In this document: positions 16,214 through 25,678 of the stretch, piece by piece | Layout: the number at the start of each line of letters is the position of its first letter | How positions within the stretch are numbered: position 1 is the stretch's first letter | DNA from: Sulfurimonas sp. HSL1-2 | GTDB lineage: Bacteria > Campylobacterota > Campylobacteria > Campylobacterales > Sulfurimonadaceae | Assembly: GCF_039645565.1 (NCBI RefSeq) | Contig: NZ_CP147914.1 | Coordinates: 741,573-805,572, forward strand | Reading direction: 5' to 3' | Length of the DNA stretch: 64,000 nt | Notes under the pieces: generated by a model | The model's database searches: none | What the model was told of the DNA's origin: nothing | Seen by the model: only the letters and a program-made list of their open reading frames with translations | Position numbers and translations under genes: made by a program

Positions 16214-17560
16214 TCACATCCAGTCAATTAATTTGGTGACTTCGTCGACGGCGTAGCATTTCACGCCGTGGCTCTGCTGTGGCTTTTTGGCCACCAGTGC
16301 CTTCCCGATGCCGTGCATGGAAAGTTCGCGCAACCGGGTGTCGAGCTGGAAGACCTCACGCACGTCCCCCACCAGGGAGACCTCGCCGATGAAGACGGTC
16401 TCCTTGGAAACGGTACGGTCGCGGAAGCTGCTGATGATCGCGGCGAGTACGGCGAGATCGGCGGCGGTTTCATTGATCTTGATCCCGCCGGTGATGTTGA
16501 TGAAGACGTCGTAGGAGTTCAGCGGGAGCTCCAGTTTGCGCTCGAGCAGCGCCAGGAGCATGTTGAGGCGGTTGGTGTCGAAGCCCGTCGCCTGGCGCTT
16601 GGGGTTGGAGGCGTGCGACTCGCTGACCAGGGCCTGGACTTCGAGAATGATCGGACGCGACCCCTCCATGATGACGGTGAGCGCCGAACCGCTCTGCGCA
16701 CGGTTTTTGTCGAAGAAGCGCGACCCGATGTCCTTGGCGCTCACCAGCCCCTCGTTGCGCATCTCGAAGACGCCGATCTCGCTGGTGGGGCCGAAGCGGT
16801 TTTTGAAACCGCGCAGGATCCGCAGTTCCTGGGCGCTGTCCCCTTCGAAGTAGAGCACGGTGTCGACCATATGTTCCAGCACCCGCGGCCCGGCGATGGA
16901 GCCCTCTTTGGTGATGTGGCCGATGATGAAGATGGCGATGCGCCGCTCCTTGGCGATACGCATCAGCTCGAAGGTGATCTGGCGCACCTGGGTGACGGAG
17001 CCGGGGGCGGAGGTGACGGCTTCGCTGTAGAGGGTCTGGATGGAGTCGATGATGAGGCACTCGTAGCTGCGGTGGGCCAGTTCGGAGAGCACCTGCTCCA
17101 GACGGATCTCGCTGAGGAGGTAGAGGTTGTCGGCATTGGCGTCGAGGCGGTTGGCGCGCAGTTTGACCTGTCCTTCGCTCTCTTCGCCGGTGACGTAGAG
17201 GGTGTTGCGGCCCCCCTTGGCGATGTTGGCGCCGATTTTGAGCAGCAGGGTCGACTTGCCCACACCGGGGCTGCCGCCGATGAGCGTCAGCGATCCGGGG
17301 ACGACCCCGCCGCCGAGGACCATGTCGAGTTCGACGTCGTCGGAGCTGAAACGCTCCACCTCGGTATGGGCGATCTCGTTGATGGGCTGTGCCTTGGACT
17401 TGCCGATGACGGAGGACGCGGTCTGTTTCAATACCTCCTGCTGCTGGTCACTGAGCTCTACGAGAGAGTCCCACGCCCCGCAGTTTGGGCATTTGCCCAT
17501 CCATTTGGCCGAGGTGAAACCGCAGTGCTGGCATTCGAAGAGGGATTTTTTCTTGGCCAC
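16214..17560 (-). CDS. radA: DNA repair protein RadA
   Basis: A RecA-related branch-migration helicase acting in recombinational repair. The 448-aa product starts with a four-cysteine zinc finger (Cys10, Cys13, Cys24, Cys27), then the ATPase with Walker A GSPGVGKST near 90-100, the RadA-specific KNRFGP motif and a C-terminal Lon-protease-like domain. The GTG at 17560 is preferred over an upstream ATG at 17596 because GGAGG lies about seven bases before it and family members begin at this point (AKKK...). Confidence 0.95.
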   Translation of the reverse strand: MAKKKSLFECQHCGFTSAKWMGKCPNCGAWDSLVELSDQQQEVLKQTASSVIGKSKAQPINEIAHTEVERFSSDDVELDMVLGGGVVPGSLTLIGGSPGVGKSTLLLKIGANIAKGGRNTLYVTGEESEGQVKLRANRLDANADNLYLLSEIRLEQVLSELAHRSYECLIIDSIQTLYSEAVTSAPGSVTQVRQITFELMRIAKERRIAIFIIGHITKEGSIAGPRVLEHMVDTVLYFEGDSAQELRILRGFKNRFGPTSEIGVFEMRNEGLVSAKDIGSRFFDKNRAQSGSALTVIMEGSRPIILEVQALVSESHASNPKRQATGFDTNRLNMLLALLERKLELPLNSYDVFINITGGIKINETAADLAVLAAIISSFRDRTVSKETVFIGEVSLVGDVREVFQLDTRLRELSMHGIGKALVAKKPQQSHGVKCYAVDEVTKLIDWM

Positions 17561-17648
17561 GATGCCTCCGTATATCCGTATTGTGTGGGAAAGCATAGCA
17601 TACCGCCGGCGCGGGCGGCCATACTATGACGCAGTGTCAGAAGGGTGT

Positions 17649-18527
17649 TTAGGCCTCCGCCTCAAAAATCGGGTCGAGGAAGCCGTCGATAAACTCGAAC
17701 TTGTTGAAAGGCACGAGGTCATCGGGCTGTTCGCCGACGCCGACGAAGAAGATCGGCAGGCGCAGCGCGTAGGCAATGGAGAAGATCGATCCCCCCTTGG
17801 CCGTGCCGTCGAGCTTGGTGATGATGATGCCGTCGACGTCGACCATGTCGTTGAAGGCCTTGGCCTGCGCGATGGCGGAGTTGCCCTGGGTGCCGTCGAT
17901 GATGAGAATCTTGCGGTGCGGGGCACCGGCATGCGCCTTGTCGCAGATGCGGACGATCTTTTTGAGCTCCTCGGAGAGGTTCGTCTGGGTGTGGAGCCGC
18001 CCGGCGGTATCGATAATGACATGCTCGAAACCGCGCGCCTTGGCCGATTCGATGGCGTCGTAGGCGACGGCGGAGGGGTCGTGCCCCTGGCGCGAAGAGA
18101 CGATGGGGACGCCCAGGCGGTCGGCCCAGCGGGTCAGCTGTTCGATGGCCGCGGCGCGGAAGGTGTCGGAGGCCCCCAGCAGGACCCGTTCCCCCGCGTT
18201 CATGTAGTGCTGGGTGAGTTTGGCGATCGTCGTCGTCTTCCCGGCGCCGTTGACCCCGATGATGAGGTCGACGAAGGGCTTTTCATGGTCGGGCTTTTCA
18301 TAGTTCGCCCAGGCGAGGGTCGCCATCAGCTTCGATTCGAGCTGTTCGCGGGTCACGTCGTCGGTGTAGAGCTCGCGCATGATGATCTCGATGAGATCAT
18401 ATTCGACGTCCGCTTCAAGCAGAATGTCCTCGAGTTCATCCTTTGGGATGCGTTTGCGTTTTTTCGGGGCGACGCTTTTCATCGCCTCCGCGGTCTTCTG
18501 GAGCCCTTTTTTGAAGAAACCGAGCAT
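17649..18527 (-). CDS. ftsY: Signal recognition particle receptor FtsY
   Basis: GTPase that docks SRP-bound ribosomes at the inner membrane. The 292-aa protein has the short helical N domain and the G domain with GVNGAGKTTTIAKL, the box DTFRAAAIEQL, DTAGR and the guanine-specificity motif TKLDGTAKGG. It lacks the long acidic A domain of E. coli FtsY, as is usual in this phylum. It is three bases from the end of the upstream TlpA-like gene. Confidence 0.96.
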   Translation of the reverse strand: MLGFFKKGLQKTAEAMKSVAPKKRKRIPKDELEDILLEADVEYDLIEIIMRELYTDDVTREQLESKLMATLAWANYEKPDHEKPFVDLIIGVNGAGKTTTIAKLTQHYMNAGERVLLGASDTFRAAAIEQLTRWADRLGVPIVSSRQGHDPSAVAYDAIESAKARGFEHVIIDTAGRLHTQTNLSEELKKIVRICDKAHAGAPHRKILIIDGTQGNSAIAQAKAFNDMVDVDGIIITKLDGTAKGGSIFSIAYALRLPIFFVGVGEQPDDLVPFNKFEFIDGFLDPIFEAEA

Positions 18528-18530
18528 GGT

Positions 18531-19106
18531 CTATTGTGCCTCCGCCAGCGCTTTCAGGTCGGATTCGAGCATCTCCTCGGGGACGAGACCCGAGTAGTAT
18601 TTGACGAACCGGCCGTTTTTGTAGACGACCATCAGCGGAATGGGGAAGTCCTGCCCGACCCCGATGGCGCCGGCGACGGCACGGGAGAACTTCTGGTTGT
18701 CAGGCGAGTTTACGAGGCTGTATTCCACACCGATGTCTTCTGCAAAACGCGCGTAATAGGCGTTGTCGTTCCCCTCTTCGATGGTCACACCGATGATCTT
18801 GACCTTGCCCTCGAATTTTTTCTGCAGGCTGCTCAGGTGCGGCGCCTCGGCGCGGCAGGGCGGACACCAGGTGGCGAAGATGTCGTAGACGACGACCGGT
18901 TCGGGGATGCCGCTGATACGGAAGTCCGTCCCGGATTTGGTCACTTCGTAGCTCGAGCCATTAATGTCGTTGAGGGTGTAGACGGTCTTGGCGATCAGCG
19001 TTTCCGCGTCGCTTTCCTGTCCGCCTTTTTTGCTGTCGCTGCAGCCGCCGAGCATCATCAGGGCGACAAGTGCGGTTATCGTAAACTGTTTTACCATCAT
19101 TTTCAT
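18531..19106 (-). CDS. TlpA/ResA-like lipoprotein thioredoxin
   Basis: A 191-aa envelope thiol-disulfide protein. The signal peptide ends in a lipobox (MMLGGC, Cys22) and the active site is FATWCPPCRAE with Cys81-Cys84, followed by IIGVTIEE and IPLMVVYKNG, a typical AhpC/TSA-Redoxin fold. It probably reduces cytochrome c or other periplasmic thiols. Several closely spaced methionines (MKMM) leave the exact start uncertain by three residues. Confidence 0.9.
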   Translation of the reverse strand: MKMMVKQFTITALVALMMLGGCSDSKKGGQESDAETLIAKTVYTLNDINGSSYEVTKSGTDFRISGIPEPVVVYDIFATWCPPCRAEAPHLSSLQKKFEGKVKIIGVTIEEGNDNAYYARFAEDIGVEYSLVNSPDNQKFSRAVAGAIGVGQDFPIPLMVVYKNGRFVKYYSGLVPEEMLESDLKALAEAQ

Positions 19107-19196
19107 ACCTGTTTGTTAAAATGGCCGATATTATAACCCATCTCCGGTAAAGCCCCATTGTCCGGGCCGCGGAGGTGGTTTCGAACGAGGTGCATC

Positions 19197-19796
19197 ATGA
19201 CGAAAGCCGCATTCCGCGACATCTGCCTGGAGAAGCAGCGGTCGGTCTGGGAACACAACCGGCTCGAGCGGGATAAACGGCTCTGCGATGCCCTCTATGC
19301 GGAGGTGCGTACAACGGGCGGGAGAGACATCCTGCTCTTCTGGCCGCTTGGCAGCGAACCGGACCTGCGGCCGCTGCTGCATCGCTTGCGCCGGGAGGGG
19401 TGGAACGTCTATCTGCCTTTTATGGTCGGTGCAAGCTTCCGGATGGTACCATTTAGATACCCGATGTACCGTAAAAAATTTGGGATTTACGAGCCGGGAT
19501 ACAGTAACAGAAACATTAATAAGATTGATATAGCTGTGGTGCCAGCCGTCGGGGTTGACGCACAGGCACGCCGCATCGGATTCGGCAAGGGGATGTACGA
19601 CCGTTTCTTTGCCCGATTGAACAGAAAACCAAAAACGATCTTTGTTCAACTCGAAGAGTGTATGACAAACGAGAAAATTTGCGATGATTACGATGTTTCG
19701 GCTGATGTGCTGTTGACACCGTCGGCCCGCTACGAAGCAGCGGGGACGATACATGATAAACGAAATACTCTCCGGAGGCGCGATCGCCACGATTAG
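19197..19796 (+). CDS. 5-formyltetrahydrofolate cyclo-ligase
   Basis: ATP-dependent conversion of 5-formyl-THF to 5,10-methenyl-THF, recycling a dead-end folate. The 199-aa product has the family blocks ILLFWPLGSEPDLRPLL, VVPAVGVDAQARRIGFGKGMYDRFF and a C-terminal DVLLTPS region. ATG 19197 is chosen because it directly precedes TKAAFRD, the usual beginning, and upstream in-frame codons lack family similarity. Its last 44 bases overlap the start of rny in another frame. Confidence 0.92.
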   Translation: MTKAAFRDICLEKQRSVWEHNRLERDKRLCDALYAEVRTTGGRDILLFWPLGSEPDLRPLLHRLRREGWNVYLPFMVGASFRMVPFRYPMYRKKFGIYEPGYSNRNINKIDIAVVPAVGVDAQARRIGFGKGMYDRFFARLNRKPKTIFVQLEECMTNEKICDDYDVSADVLLTPSARYEAAGTIHDKRNTLRRRDRHD

Positions 19797-21321
19797 CGGT
19801 GTGGTGGGCTTTTTCATTTCGAAAAAGATCACGAGCGCCCACCTGGATTTTTATACGGAACAGGCGAAAGCCAAAGCAAGAACGATTGAAAAAGAGGCGG
19901 AGGCCCTGCTGATCAGCGCGTCGGAACGGGCGCGCAAGACCGAAGAGCGTGCCGAACACCGCTACGAGGACGCCGTAAGGCGTGCCGAACACGACATGGC
20001 CGAACGCGAATCGAGCATGTCCCGCCGCGAAAAGGACCTGGAGCGTTTTGTCCGCCAGGAGCGAGAAGCGGTCGAACATGAACTGAAAGTGGCCGGCAGC
20101 AAACGGCTGGCCGTCGAGCGCCGCGAGAAAGCGCTGATCCAGCTTCAGAACGATTTCGAACGCCGGACGGACGAGGCGATCCGTGCCGTCGAGCGCAGCG
20201 CCGGTATGACGAAGGAGGAGGCGCGCCAGCTGCTGCTCTCCCAGGTGGAGGCGCGTTCGCGCGACGAGATTGCCCACATCGTGCGCCGCTACGAGACCGA
20301 GGCGCGGGAGCAGGCCGAGCGTCATGCCAACTTCCTGCTGGCCCAGGCGACGAGCCGTTTCGCGGGGACGTTTGCTTCGGAGCGCCTGATCAGTGTCGTG
20401 CACCTGGACGATGACGAGCTCAAGGGGCGCATTATCGGGAAGGAGGGGCGCAACATCAAGGCCCTGGAGATGGTGCTGGGCGTCGATATCATCATCGACG
20501 AGACGCCCAAGGAGATCGTGGTGAGCAGCTTCAACCTCTACCGCCGCGCCATCGCGACGCGCACGCTGGAGCTCCTCATCGAGGACGGGCGCATCCAGCC
20601 CGCAAGGATCGAGGAGATCCACGCCAAGGTGACGGCCGAGTACGAGGAGAAGATCCTCCGCGAGGGCGAAGAGGTCGTCTTCGAAACCGGCGTCGGCCCG
20701 ATGCACCCGGAGCTGATGAAGCTGATCGGGCGGCTGCGCTACCGGGCGAGCTACGGGCAGAACGCCCTGGCGCACACCCTCGAAGTCGCCAATATGGCGG
20801 GGATCATCGCCGCGGAACTCGGCGGGGACCCGAAGATGGCGAAGCGGGCCGGACTGCTGCATGATATCGGCAAGGCGCTGACGCATGAGCATGAAGGGAG
20901 CCACGTGGACCTCGGCGCCGAAGTGTGCCGCCGGTATGACGAGGATACCATCGTTATCAATGCGATCTTCGCCCACCACGGCCAGCAGGAGATGGACTCC
21001 ATCGAGTGTGCCGCCGTCTGTGCGGCCGACGCCCTCTCCGCCGCCCGTCCGGGCGCGCGCCGCGAGGTGCTCGAGAGCTTCCTCAAACGGGTGACGGAGA
21101 TCGAGGAGATCGCGTCGCGCCACCCGGGCGTACGCCAGGCATACGCCATCAATGCCGGCCGCGAAGTGCGCGTCATTGTCAATGCCGAAGTCGTCAGCGA
21201 CGACGAAACGGCGCTGCTGGCCAAGGAGATCGCCGACGAGATCGCCCAGAGCGTGAGCTACCCGGGCGAGATCAAGGTCAACGTCATCCGCGAACTGCGC
21301 AGCGTGGAGTACGCACGCTGA
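19753..21321 (+). CDS. rny: Ribonuclease Y
   Basis: Membrane-anchored endoribonuclease that initiates mRNA decay. The 522-aa protein has an N-terminal membrane helix (about 6-22), a long coiled coil (about 30-190), a KH domain with GRIIGKEGRNIKALE, and an HD domain with LLHDIGKAL and IFAHHGQ. Family length and domain order are complete. The ATG lies inside the end of the cyclo-ligase gene, so the two are translationally linked. Confidence 0.96.
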   Translation: MINEILSGGAIATISGVVGFFISKKITSAHLDFYTEQAKAKARTIEKEAEALLISASERARKTEERAEHRYEDAVRRAEHDMAERESSMSRREKDLERFVRQEREAVEHELKVAGSKRLAVERREKALIQLQNDFERRTDEAIRAVERSAGMTKEEARQLLLSQVEARSRDEIAHIVRRYETEAREQAERHANFLLAQATSRFAGTFASERLISVVHLDDDELKGRIIGKEGRNIKALEMVLGVDIIIDETPKEIVVSSFNLYRRAIATRTLELLIEDGRIQPARIEEIHAKVTAEYEEKILREGEEVVFETGVGPMHPELMKLIGRLRYRASYGQNALAHTLEVANMAGIIAAELGGDPKMAKRAGLLHDIGKALTHEHEGSHVDLGAEVCRRYDEDTIVINAIFAHHGQQEMDSIECAAVCAADALSAARPGARREVLESFLKRVTEIEEIASRHPGVRQAYAINAGREVRVIVNAEVVSDDETALLAKEIADEIAQSVSYPGEIKVNVIRELRSVEYAR

Positions 21322-21337
21322 AACACGGTAACTGTGT

Positions 21338-21352
21338 CCGTTTCTTAAACGG
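21338..21352 (+). other. Small hairpin after rny
   Basis: CCGTTT-CTT-AAACGG forms a perfect six-pair stem 16 bases beyond the rny stop. It is followed by A-rich rather than T-rich sequence on this strand, so termination is doubtful. A TAGAAT -10 box at 21373-21378 just beyond probably starts transcription of the CZB-domain gene. Confidence 0.4.
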
Positions 21353-21436
21353 AAAATGTTATTAAACAGTGCTAGAATGCCCGCTGCATTTTAAGATCGG
21401 TTTTTAGTGAACCGAATGACGCCAAGGAACGTATCG

Positions 21437-21892
21437 ATGGATAAAGCACAGACGCTTGAACAGCTCAGCGCGGCTAAAACAGCGCACATCAAATGGGTCA
21501 ACCGTGCGAAGGCTCTTGTCGGGGGGCTTCCGGTGGAAAAGGACGCCATCCCCGTCGACAGTACCGACTGCCAGTTCGGCCAGTGGTTTTACGGCGAGGG
21601 ACAGAAGCTGCATGCGATTCCCGGCATGGACCGCCTCAGTACGATCGAAACCCTGCATTTTACGCTGCACGACACCTATCTGAAGATTTTCGGACTCTAT
21701 TTCGGGGAGATGAACCGCTCGTTTTTCAGCAAACTCTTCAATATGAAACCCAAGATCTCCGACAGTGACAAAGCGTTGGCAAAGGAGTATTTCCAGCAGC
21801 TCGAAGGGGTCTCGAAGCAACTGCTCGACGAGATCGGTCGGCTGGAGCGGCGGCTCAACGCGATGAGCGCGGAGAGCTTCGAGGAGAAGTAG
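21437..21892 (+). CDS. Stand-alone CZB (zinc-binding) domain protein
   Basis: A 151-aa cytosolic protein made almost entirely of a chemoreceptor zinc-binding domain: His17 in TAHIKW, Cys45 in DCQFGQWFYGEG, and His59, His74 and His78 are the candidate zinc ligands. In other proteins this domain is fused to chemoreceptors or diguanylate cyclases; here no partner domain is present. A membrane segment is absent. ATG 21437 has an AAGGA ribosome site eight bases upstream; an earlier GTG lacks one. Confidence 0.87.
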   Translation: MDKAQTLEQLSAAKTAHIKWVNRAKALVGGLPVEKDAIPVDSTDCQFGQWFYGEGQKLHAIPGMDRLSTIETLHFTLHDTYLKIFGLYFGEMNRSFFSKLFNMKPKISDSDKALAKEYFQQLEGVSKQLLDEIGRLERRLNAMSAESFEEK

Positions 21893-21899
21893 GCGGAGC

Positions 21900-22475
21900 C
21901 TAGTGCTTGACGGTGACGACGACCGCGCCGCGCAGGTCGTTCATGCGGTAGCCCGTCGCTTTGTCTTCGGGGTAACGTTCACGGATCGCTTTGGCGAGCT
22001 CCGGCAGCTTGTCGATGTCGCCGTGGCATTTGAGGCAGGCCTCTTTGTTGATCAGCAGCGGCTTGTAGTATTTGTAGACGCCGTCCCCGATGACTTCGAC
22101 GACCTCGTCGGGCAGAACGACCCCGTTGGCCTGAAGGGTTTCGAGGGACTCGAGGATCGCTTTTTCACTCCCCTGGGGTGCATTGACCGGGTTGCGGTAC
22201 TTGAGACTGATGCGCTTGACGCTGACATCGGAGCCCATGGACTGGTCGACGACCTCCGTCATCGTATAGGCGTGGTCGCTGCAGAACCCGAAGGCCTCCA
22301 TCGGGCCGCCGGATTGAAGGTGCTTCTGAAGGTTGCCGCCGAGGCTTTTGAGCAGGGCGGCCGAAGCCTTCTGGCCGGTGGCTTTGACGGCGGCGATCTC
22401 CTCGGGTTTGCTCTCATAGGGGTTGGCCAGCAGGGCCGCCGCAACAAAAGTGGTCGTCAAAAACAATTTTTTCAT
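21900..22475 (-). CDS. Periplasmic Tll0287-like (DUF3365) heme protein
   Basis: A 191-aa exported protein with a signal peptide (first about 18 residues) and one c-type heme motif, CLKCH, near residue 145. The surrounding pattern (SCxDHAYTMTEVV, KYRNPVNAPQ, YYKPLLINKEACLKCHG) fits the Tll0287/DUF3365 family, heme sensor-like domains also found in signalling proteins. Here it is free-standing. It converges with the CZB gene, whose stop is eight bases from its own. Confidence 0.85.
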   Translation of the reverse strand: MKKLFLTTTFVAAALLANPYESKPEEIAAVKATGQKASAALLKSLGGNLQKHLQSGGPMEAFGFCSDHAYTMTEVVDQSMGSDVSVKRISLKYRNPVNAPQGSEKAILESLETLQANGVVLPDEVVEVIGDGVYKYYKPLLINKEACLKCHGDIDKLPELAKAIRERYPEDKATGYRMNDLRGAVVVTVKH

Positions 22476-22553
22476 TTTTATCCTCCAAAAGTAATGTAGT
22501 GTAATTCTAACGCTTTTTTCAGCAACACCGAACGGCAGGGGCTGTCCGGCTGT

Positions 22554-23459
22554 TTAGGTGGCGTAGAGCTGTTCGACTTCCATCTCGTTGATGTCCGAAT
22601 CGTCATAGGGATCGGTGTGGATGAAGGGGTGGACCCTGTCGTTGGGAAAGAGCATCCGCATCATGCTCTCGACCTGGTCGCTGACCTTGTGGGCGTCGAG
22701 CAGGGAGGTCGCGTCGTCAAAGACGAGGTGGACGGAGACGAAGATGTCGCTGCCCGCCCGCCGTGTCTGCAGATGGTGGTGGCCGTTGATCCTCTGCAGC
22801 CGGTTGAGCATCGTCGTGATGCGGGCGATCTCCTCCTTGCTCAAAGAGACATCCAGCAGCATCATCAGCCCCTCTTTGAGAATAGGGAAAGCGGAGTAGA
22901 TCATGTAGATCGCGATCCCTATCCCCAGCAGCGGGTCGATCAGCTCGAAGCCGCTGAAGTGGATGATCCCCAGAGAAAGGAGGATCGCCCCGTTGGTGAA
23001 GAGGTCGGTCTTGTAGTGCAGCGCGTCGGCACGGATGACGAGGTTGTTGTTCTTTTTCGCGACGTGGTTCAGAAAGAGGACCAGCGCGCCGGTGAGGATG
23101 ATGGAAAAGAGCATGACCCCCATCGAGGCCTCCATGTACTCGATCGCCCGCGGCGTGATGATCTTGTCGATCGCGCTGTAAAGGATGAAGAGTCCGGAGA
23201 TGGAGATGATGGTCCCCTCGACAACGGAGGCGACCGCTTCGAGTTTGCCCAGGCCGAAGTTGAAGTTTTCGTCCGGTTTGCGCTCGGACTGGTGGAGGGC
23301 AAAAAAGTTGAAGATGGAGACCGAAAGGTCCAGCAGGGAGTCGATCGCGGACGCCAAAACGGCAACCGAACCGCTGACGATCCCGATGGCCAGCTTGAAG
23401 AGGACGAGGACACCCGCCGTTGTACTGGAGATTAAAGTCGCTTTTTTCTCGATACGCAT
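22554..23459 (-). CDS. Cation diffusion facilitator (divalent metal exporter)
   Basis: A 301-aa membrane transporter of the CDF family, exporting Zn2+, Fe2+ or similar ions by proton antiport. Membrane segments are visible at about 12-34, 40-60, 80-100, 115-137, 155-175 and 180-200; the metal-site aspartates lie in SAIDSLLDL and HYKTDLFTN. The cytosolic C-terminal domain has HHHLQTRRAGSDIFVSVHLVF. The closest well-known relative by pattern is FieF, but substrate cannot be read from sequence alone. Confidence 0.93.
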   Translation of the reverse strand: MRIEKKATLISSTTAGVLVLFKLAIGIVSGSVAVLASAIDSLLDLSVSIFNFFALHQSERKPDENFNFGLGKLEAVASVVEGTIISISGLFILYSAIDKIITPRAIEYMEASMGVMLFSIILTGALVLFLNHVAKKNNNLVIRADALHYKTDLFTNGAILLSLGIIHFSGFELIDPLLGIGIAIYMIYSAFPILKEGLMMLLDVSLSKEEIARITTMLNRLQRINGHHHLQTRRAGSDIFVSVHLVFDDATSLLDAHKVSDQVESMMRMLFPNDRVHPFIHTDPYDDSDINEMEVEQLYAT

Positions 23460-23526
23460 GAGGCCGATTTTAGCGAAAGATGGCTAAAATGCGTCTCATA
23501 AGGGCCTAGGTCAGCAAGGAGTTTTC

Positions 23527-24273
23527 ATGCAGTTACCCCAGATTTCCATCCCCCTGACACTGCCGTTCGAGGTGCCGGCGATGCTGCACCCGGTCATCAT
23601 CCATTTCGCACTCGTACTGCCCATCATCGTCCTGCTCCTGGAGCTGGCGAACCTCGGTTTCAAGCGCCGTGCGCTCAGCCTCTCGTCGCTCGGGCTGCTG
23701 CTGCTGTCGGTACTCTTCTATGTGGCGGCCTATTTCACCGGCAAGGCGGACGGCAGCGAAGCCTTCGAACTGCTCGGCGATGAGGCGCGCGAAGCGCTGG
23801 GCGCGCACAAGATGCTCGGTACCTACCTCGTCTACGCGCTGCTCATTCCATTGGCGTTCAAACTGGTGGCGATGCTGCTGGCGCAGAAATGGGCCCGCGG
23901 GGCACTGATCGTGACGCTTATCATGTTCATCAGCTTTATGGTCAAACAGGGGTATGACGGCGGCGAGCTCGTCTACCGCTACGGTGTCAACGTGGCGGCG
24001 GTAACGGAGGCACAAGCAGCCGCCTCCGACGCGCGCGACGAGCTGGCGGATATGAACGAGACGGTCACGGAGCAGGCCGCGGAGATCGAAACCCTCAAGG
24101 CGCAGATCGCGGCGATGCAGCAGCAGGCCGGCGAGAGCTTCGGGGAGAAGATGGACAAGGCGGTGACCGATGCCGTCTCCAAGGTGAAGAAAATCTTCAG
24201 CGACGACAACGCTACCAAAGCGGCGCCGCAGGAGGAGAAGGCCCCTTCAGCCGAGACAAACGGGACGATTTGA
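23527..24273 (+). CDS. DUF2231 membrane protein with C-terminal coiled coil
   Basis: A 248-aa protein with four predicted membrane segments between about residues 15 and 145 and the DUF2231 signature [17 protein letters not shown] at the start. Residues 155-205 form a coiled coil, followed by a charged, alanine-rich tail. Function of the family is unknown. Its stop overlaps the start of cmoB by four bases, but no functional link to tRNA modification is evident. Confidence 0.85.
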   Translation: MQLPQISIPLTLPFEVPAMLHPVIIHFALVLPIIVLLLELANLGFKRRALSLSSLGLLLLSVLFYVAAYFTGKADGSEAFELLGDEAREALGAHKMLGTYLVYALLIPLAFKLVAMLLAQKWARGALIVTLIMFISFMVKQGYDGGELVYRYGVNVAAVTEAQAAASDARDELADMNETVTEQAAEIETLKAQIAAMQQQAGESFGEKMDKAVTDAVSKVKKIFSDDNATKAAPQEEKAPSAETNGTI

Positions 24274-25187
24274 ACGTGACGGTTTCTCCTCTCGATGCCG
24301 TCCGCCGCGAACGCGAAGCGTGGATGGGATGGAAAAACATCGCCCCGCTGCGGGAGGCACTCGCGGCACTCCCGGAGATCGAGACGGCCTGCAGCTACGG
24401 CGATACGGTCCGCCTGAGTACGGAAGCAACGATCGATCATATGCAGATCGAAGCGGTCGCACGGATGATGATGCCGTGGCGCAAAGGGCCGTTTGAACTC
24501 TTCGGACTCTTCATCGATACCGAGTGGCAGAGCTTTATGAAATACAACCTGCTCCGTCCCCACTTCAACCTGCGGGGGAAGCGGGTGGCGGACATCGGCT
24601 GCAACAACGGCTACTACCTTTTCCGAATGCAGGAGGATGCCCCGGCGAAGCTGGTCGGGTTCGACCCCTCGGCGCTCTACAAGACCCAGTTCGATTTTAT
24701 CAACCATTTCGCGAAGACGGAGATCGTCTATGAACTGCTGGGCGTCGAACACCTGCCGCAGTACGAAGAGAAGTTCGATACGATCTTCTGCCTGGGGGTG
24801 CTCTACCACCGCAGCGATCCCGTGGCGATGCTTAAGCAGCTTTACAAGGGGCTTGAGAGCAGCGGGGAAGTCTACCTCGATACCTTCATGATCGACGGGG
24901 AAGAGGAGATCTGCCTCAGCCCGGCGGGGGCGTACTCCAAGATCCCCAACATCTACTTCGTCCCCACCGTCCCCGCGCTGCGCAACTGGTGTCTGCGGGC
25001 AGGCTTCAGCGGCTTTGAGCTGTTGGAGACCTCTGTGACGACCCCCGAAGAGCAGCGCAAAACGGAGTGGATCGAGGGACAGAGCCTGGAAGATTTCCTC
25101 GATCCCGAAGACCCCTCCAAAACCGTCGAGGGGTATCCCGCCCCCAAACGGGTCTACGTCCGACTGACAAAGGAGCCCAAAGCATGA
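24270..25187 (+). CDS. cmoB: tRNA uridine-34 carboxymethyltransferase CmoB
   Basis: Transfers a carboxymethyl group from carboxy-SAM to 5-hydroxyuridine at the tRNA wobble position. The 305-aa protein has the SAM-binding core [15 protein letters not shown], the Y-x-x-Q-F-x-x-I motif, and CmoB-typical [17 protein letters not shown] and [10 protein letters not shown]. The reading frame opens with TTG at 24270, with a GTG two codons later as alternative. Its stop overlaps the following hotdog gene. The CmoA partner is not in this window. Confidence 0.93.
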   Translation: MNVTVSPLDAVRREREAWMGWKNIAPLREALAALPEIETACSYGDTVRLSTEATIDHMQIEAVARMMMPWRKGPFELFGLFIDTEWQSFMKYNLLRPHFNLRGKRVADIGCNNGYYLFRMQEDAPAKLVGFDPSALYKTQFDFINHFAKTEIVYELLGVEHLPQYEEKFDTIFCLGVLYHRSDPVAMLKQLYKGLESSGEVYLDTFMIDGEEEICLSPAGAYSKIPNIYFVPTVPALRNWCLRAGFSGFELLETSVTTPEEQRKTEWIEGQSLEDFLDPEDPSKTVEGYPAPKRVYVRLTKEPKA

Positions 25188-25567
25188 TGCTCAACACCCA
25201 CCTTAAAATAGACAAGGGCCTCTGCGGGACTGTCATTACCCTGAACGAAGGGTATGCGGCGGTCGAATTGGAGACGACGCCGGTCATGGCGGCGGATGAA
25301 GAGGGGCTGGTGCACGGCGGCTTCGTTTTCGGCGCAGCCGACTACGCGGCTATGGCGGCCGTCAATGAACCGACCGTCGTTCTGGCGGGGAGCAGCTGCC
25401 GCTTTCTTGCCCCGACACGCGTGGGGGAAACCCTGCTGTTCAAAGCGCGGTGTATGGAAAGCGACGGCAGAAAATATAAGATCACGGTAAATGCATTTTG
25501 TGGCGAAACGGAAGTGTTTTCGGGGGATTTCAAAGCCGTGGTCCTGCCCAAACACGTGTTGGGTTGA
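25184..25567 (+). CDS. Hotdog-fold thioesterase-like protein
   Basis: A 127-aa protein of the PaaI/hotdog thioesterase type: [21 protein letters not shown] is the characteristic central helix block (residues 42-62), followed by [17 protein letters not shown]. Enzymes of this fold hydrolyse acyl-CoA thioesters; the natural substrate is unknown here. The ATG overlaps the cmoB stop (ATGA), indicating coupled translation. Confidence 0.88.
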   Translation: MMLNTHLKIDKGLCGTVITLNEGYAAVELETTPVMAADEEGLVHGGFVFGAADYAAMAAVNEPTVVLAGSSCRFLAPTRVGETLLFKARCMESDGRKYKITVNAFCGETEVFSGDFKAVVLPKHVLG

Positions 25568-25642
25568 GCGGTTTCTACACAGTTTTTGTATAAAAAAATC
25601 AAAAAAGTTCGATTTCCTCTAAGTTATTTAATTTTTTGATAG

Positions 25643-25648
25643 TACAAT
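25643..25648 (+). promoter_or_regulatory. -10 box before the 194-aa lipoprotein gene
   Basis: TACAAT in a strongly AT-rich stretch, about 31 bases upstream of the TTG start. The T-run just upstream (TTTTTTGATAG) fits the T-rich region that replaces a -35 box in this phylum. Confidence 0.45.
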
Positions 25649-25678
25649 TTTATCACATTGTTTACAAGGAGTAGTAAG

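Noticed and set aside
19107-19196. 6S RNA upstream of the formyl-THF cyclo-ligase gene, as in many Proteobacteria
   Set aside because: The gap is only about 90 bases and shows no long bulged hairpin.
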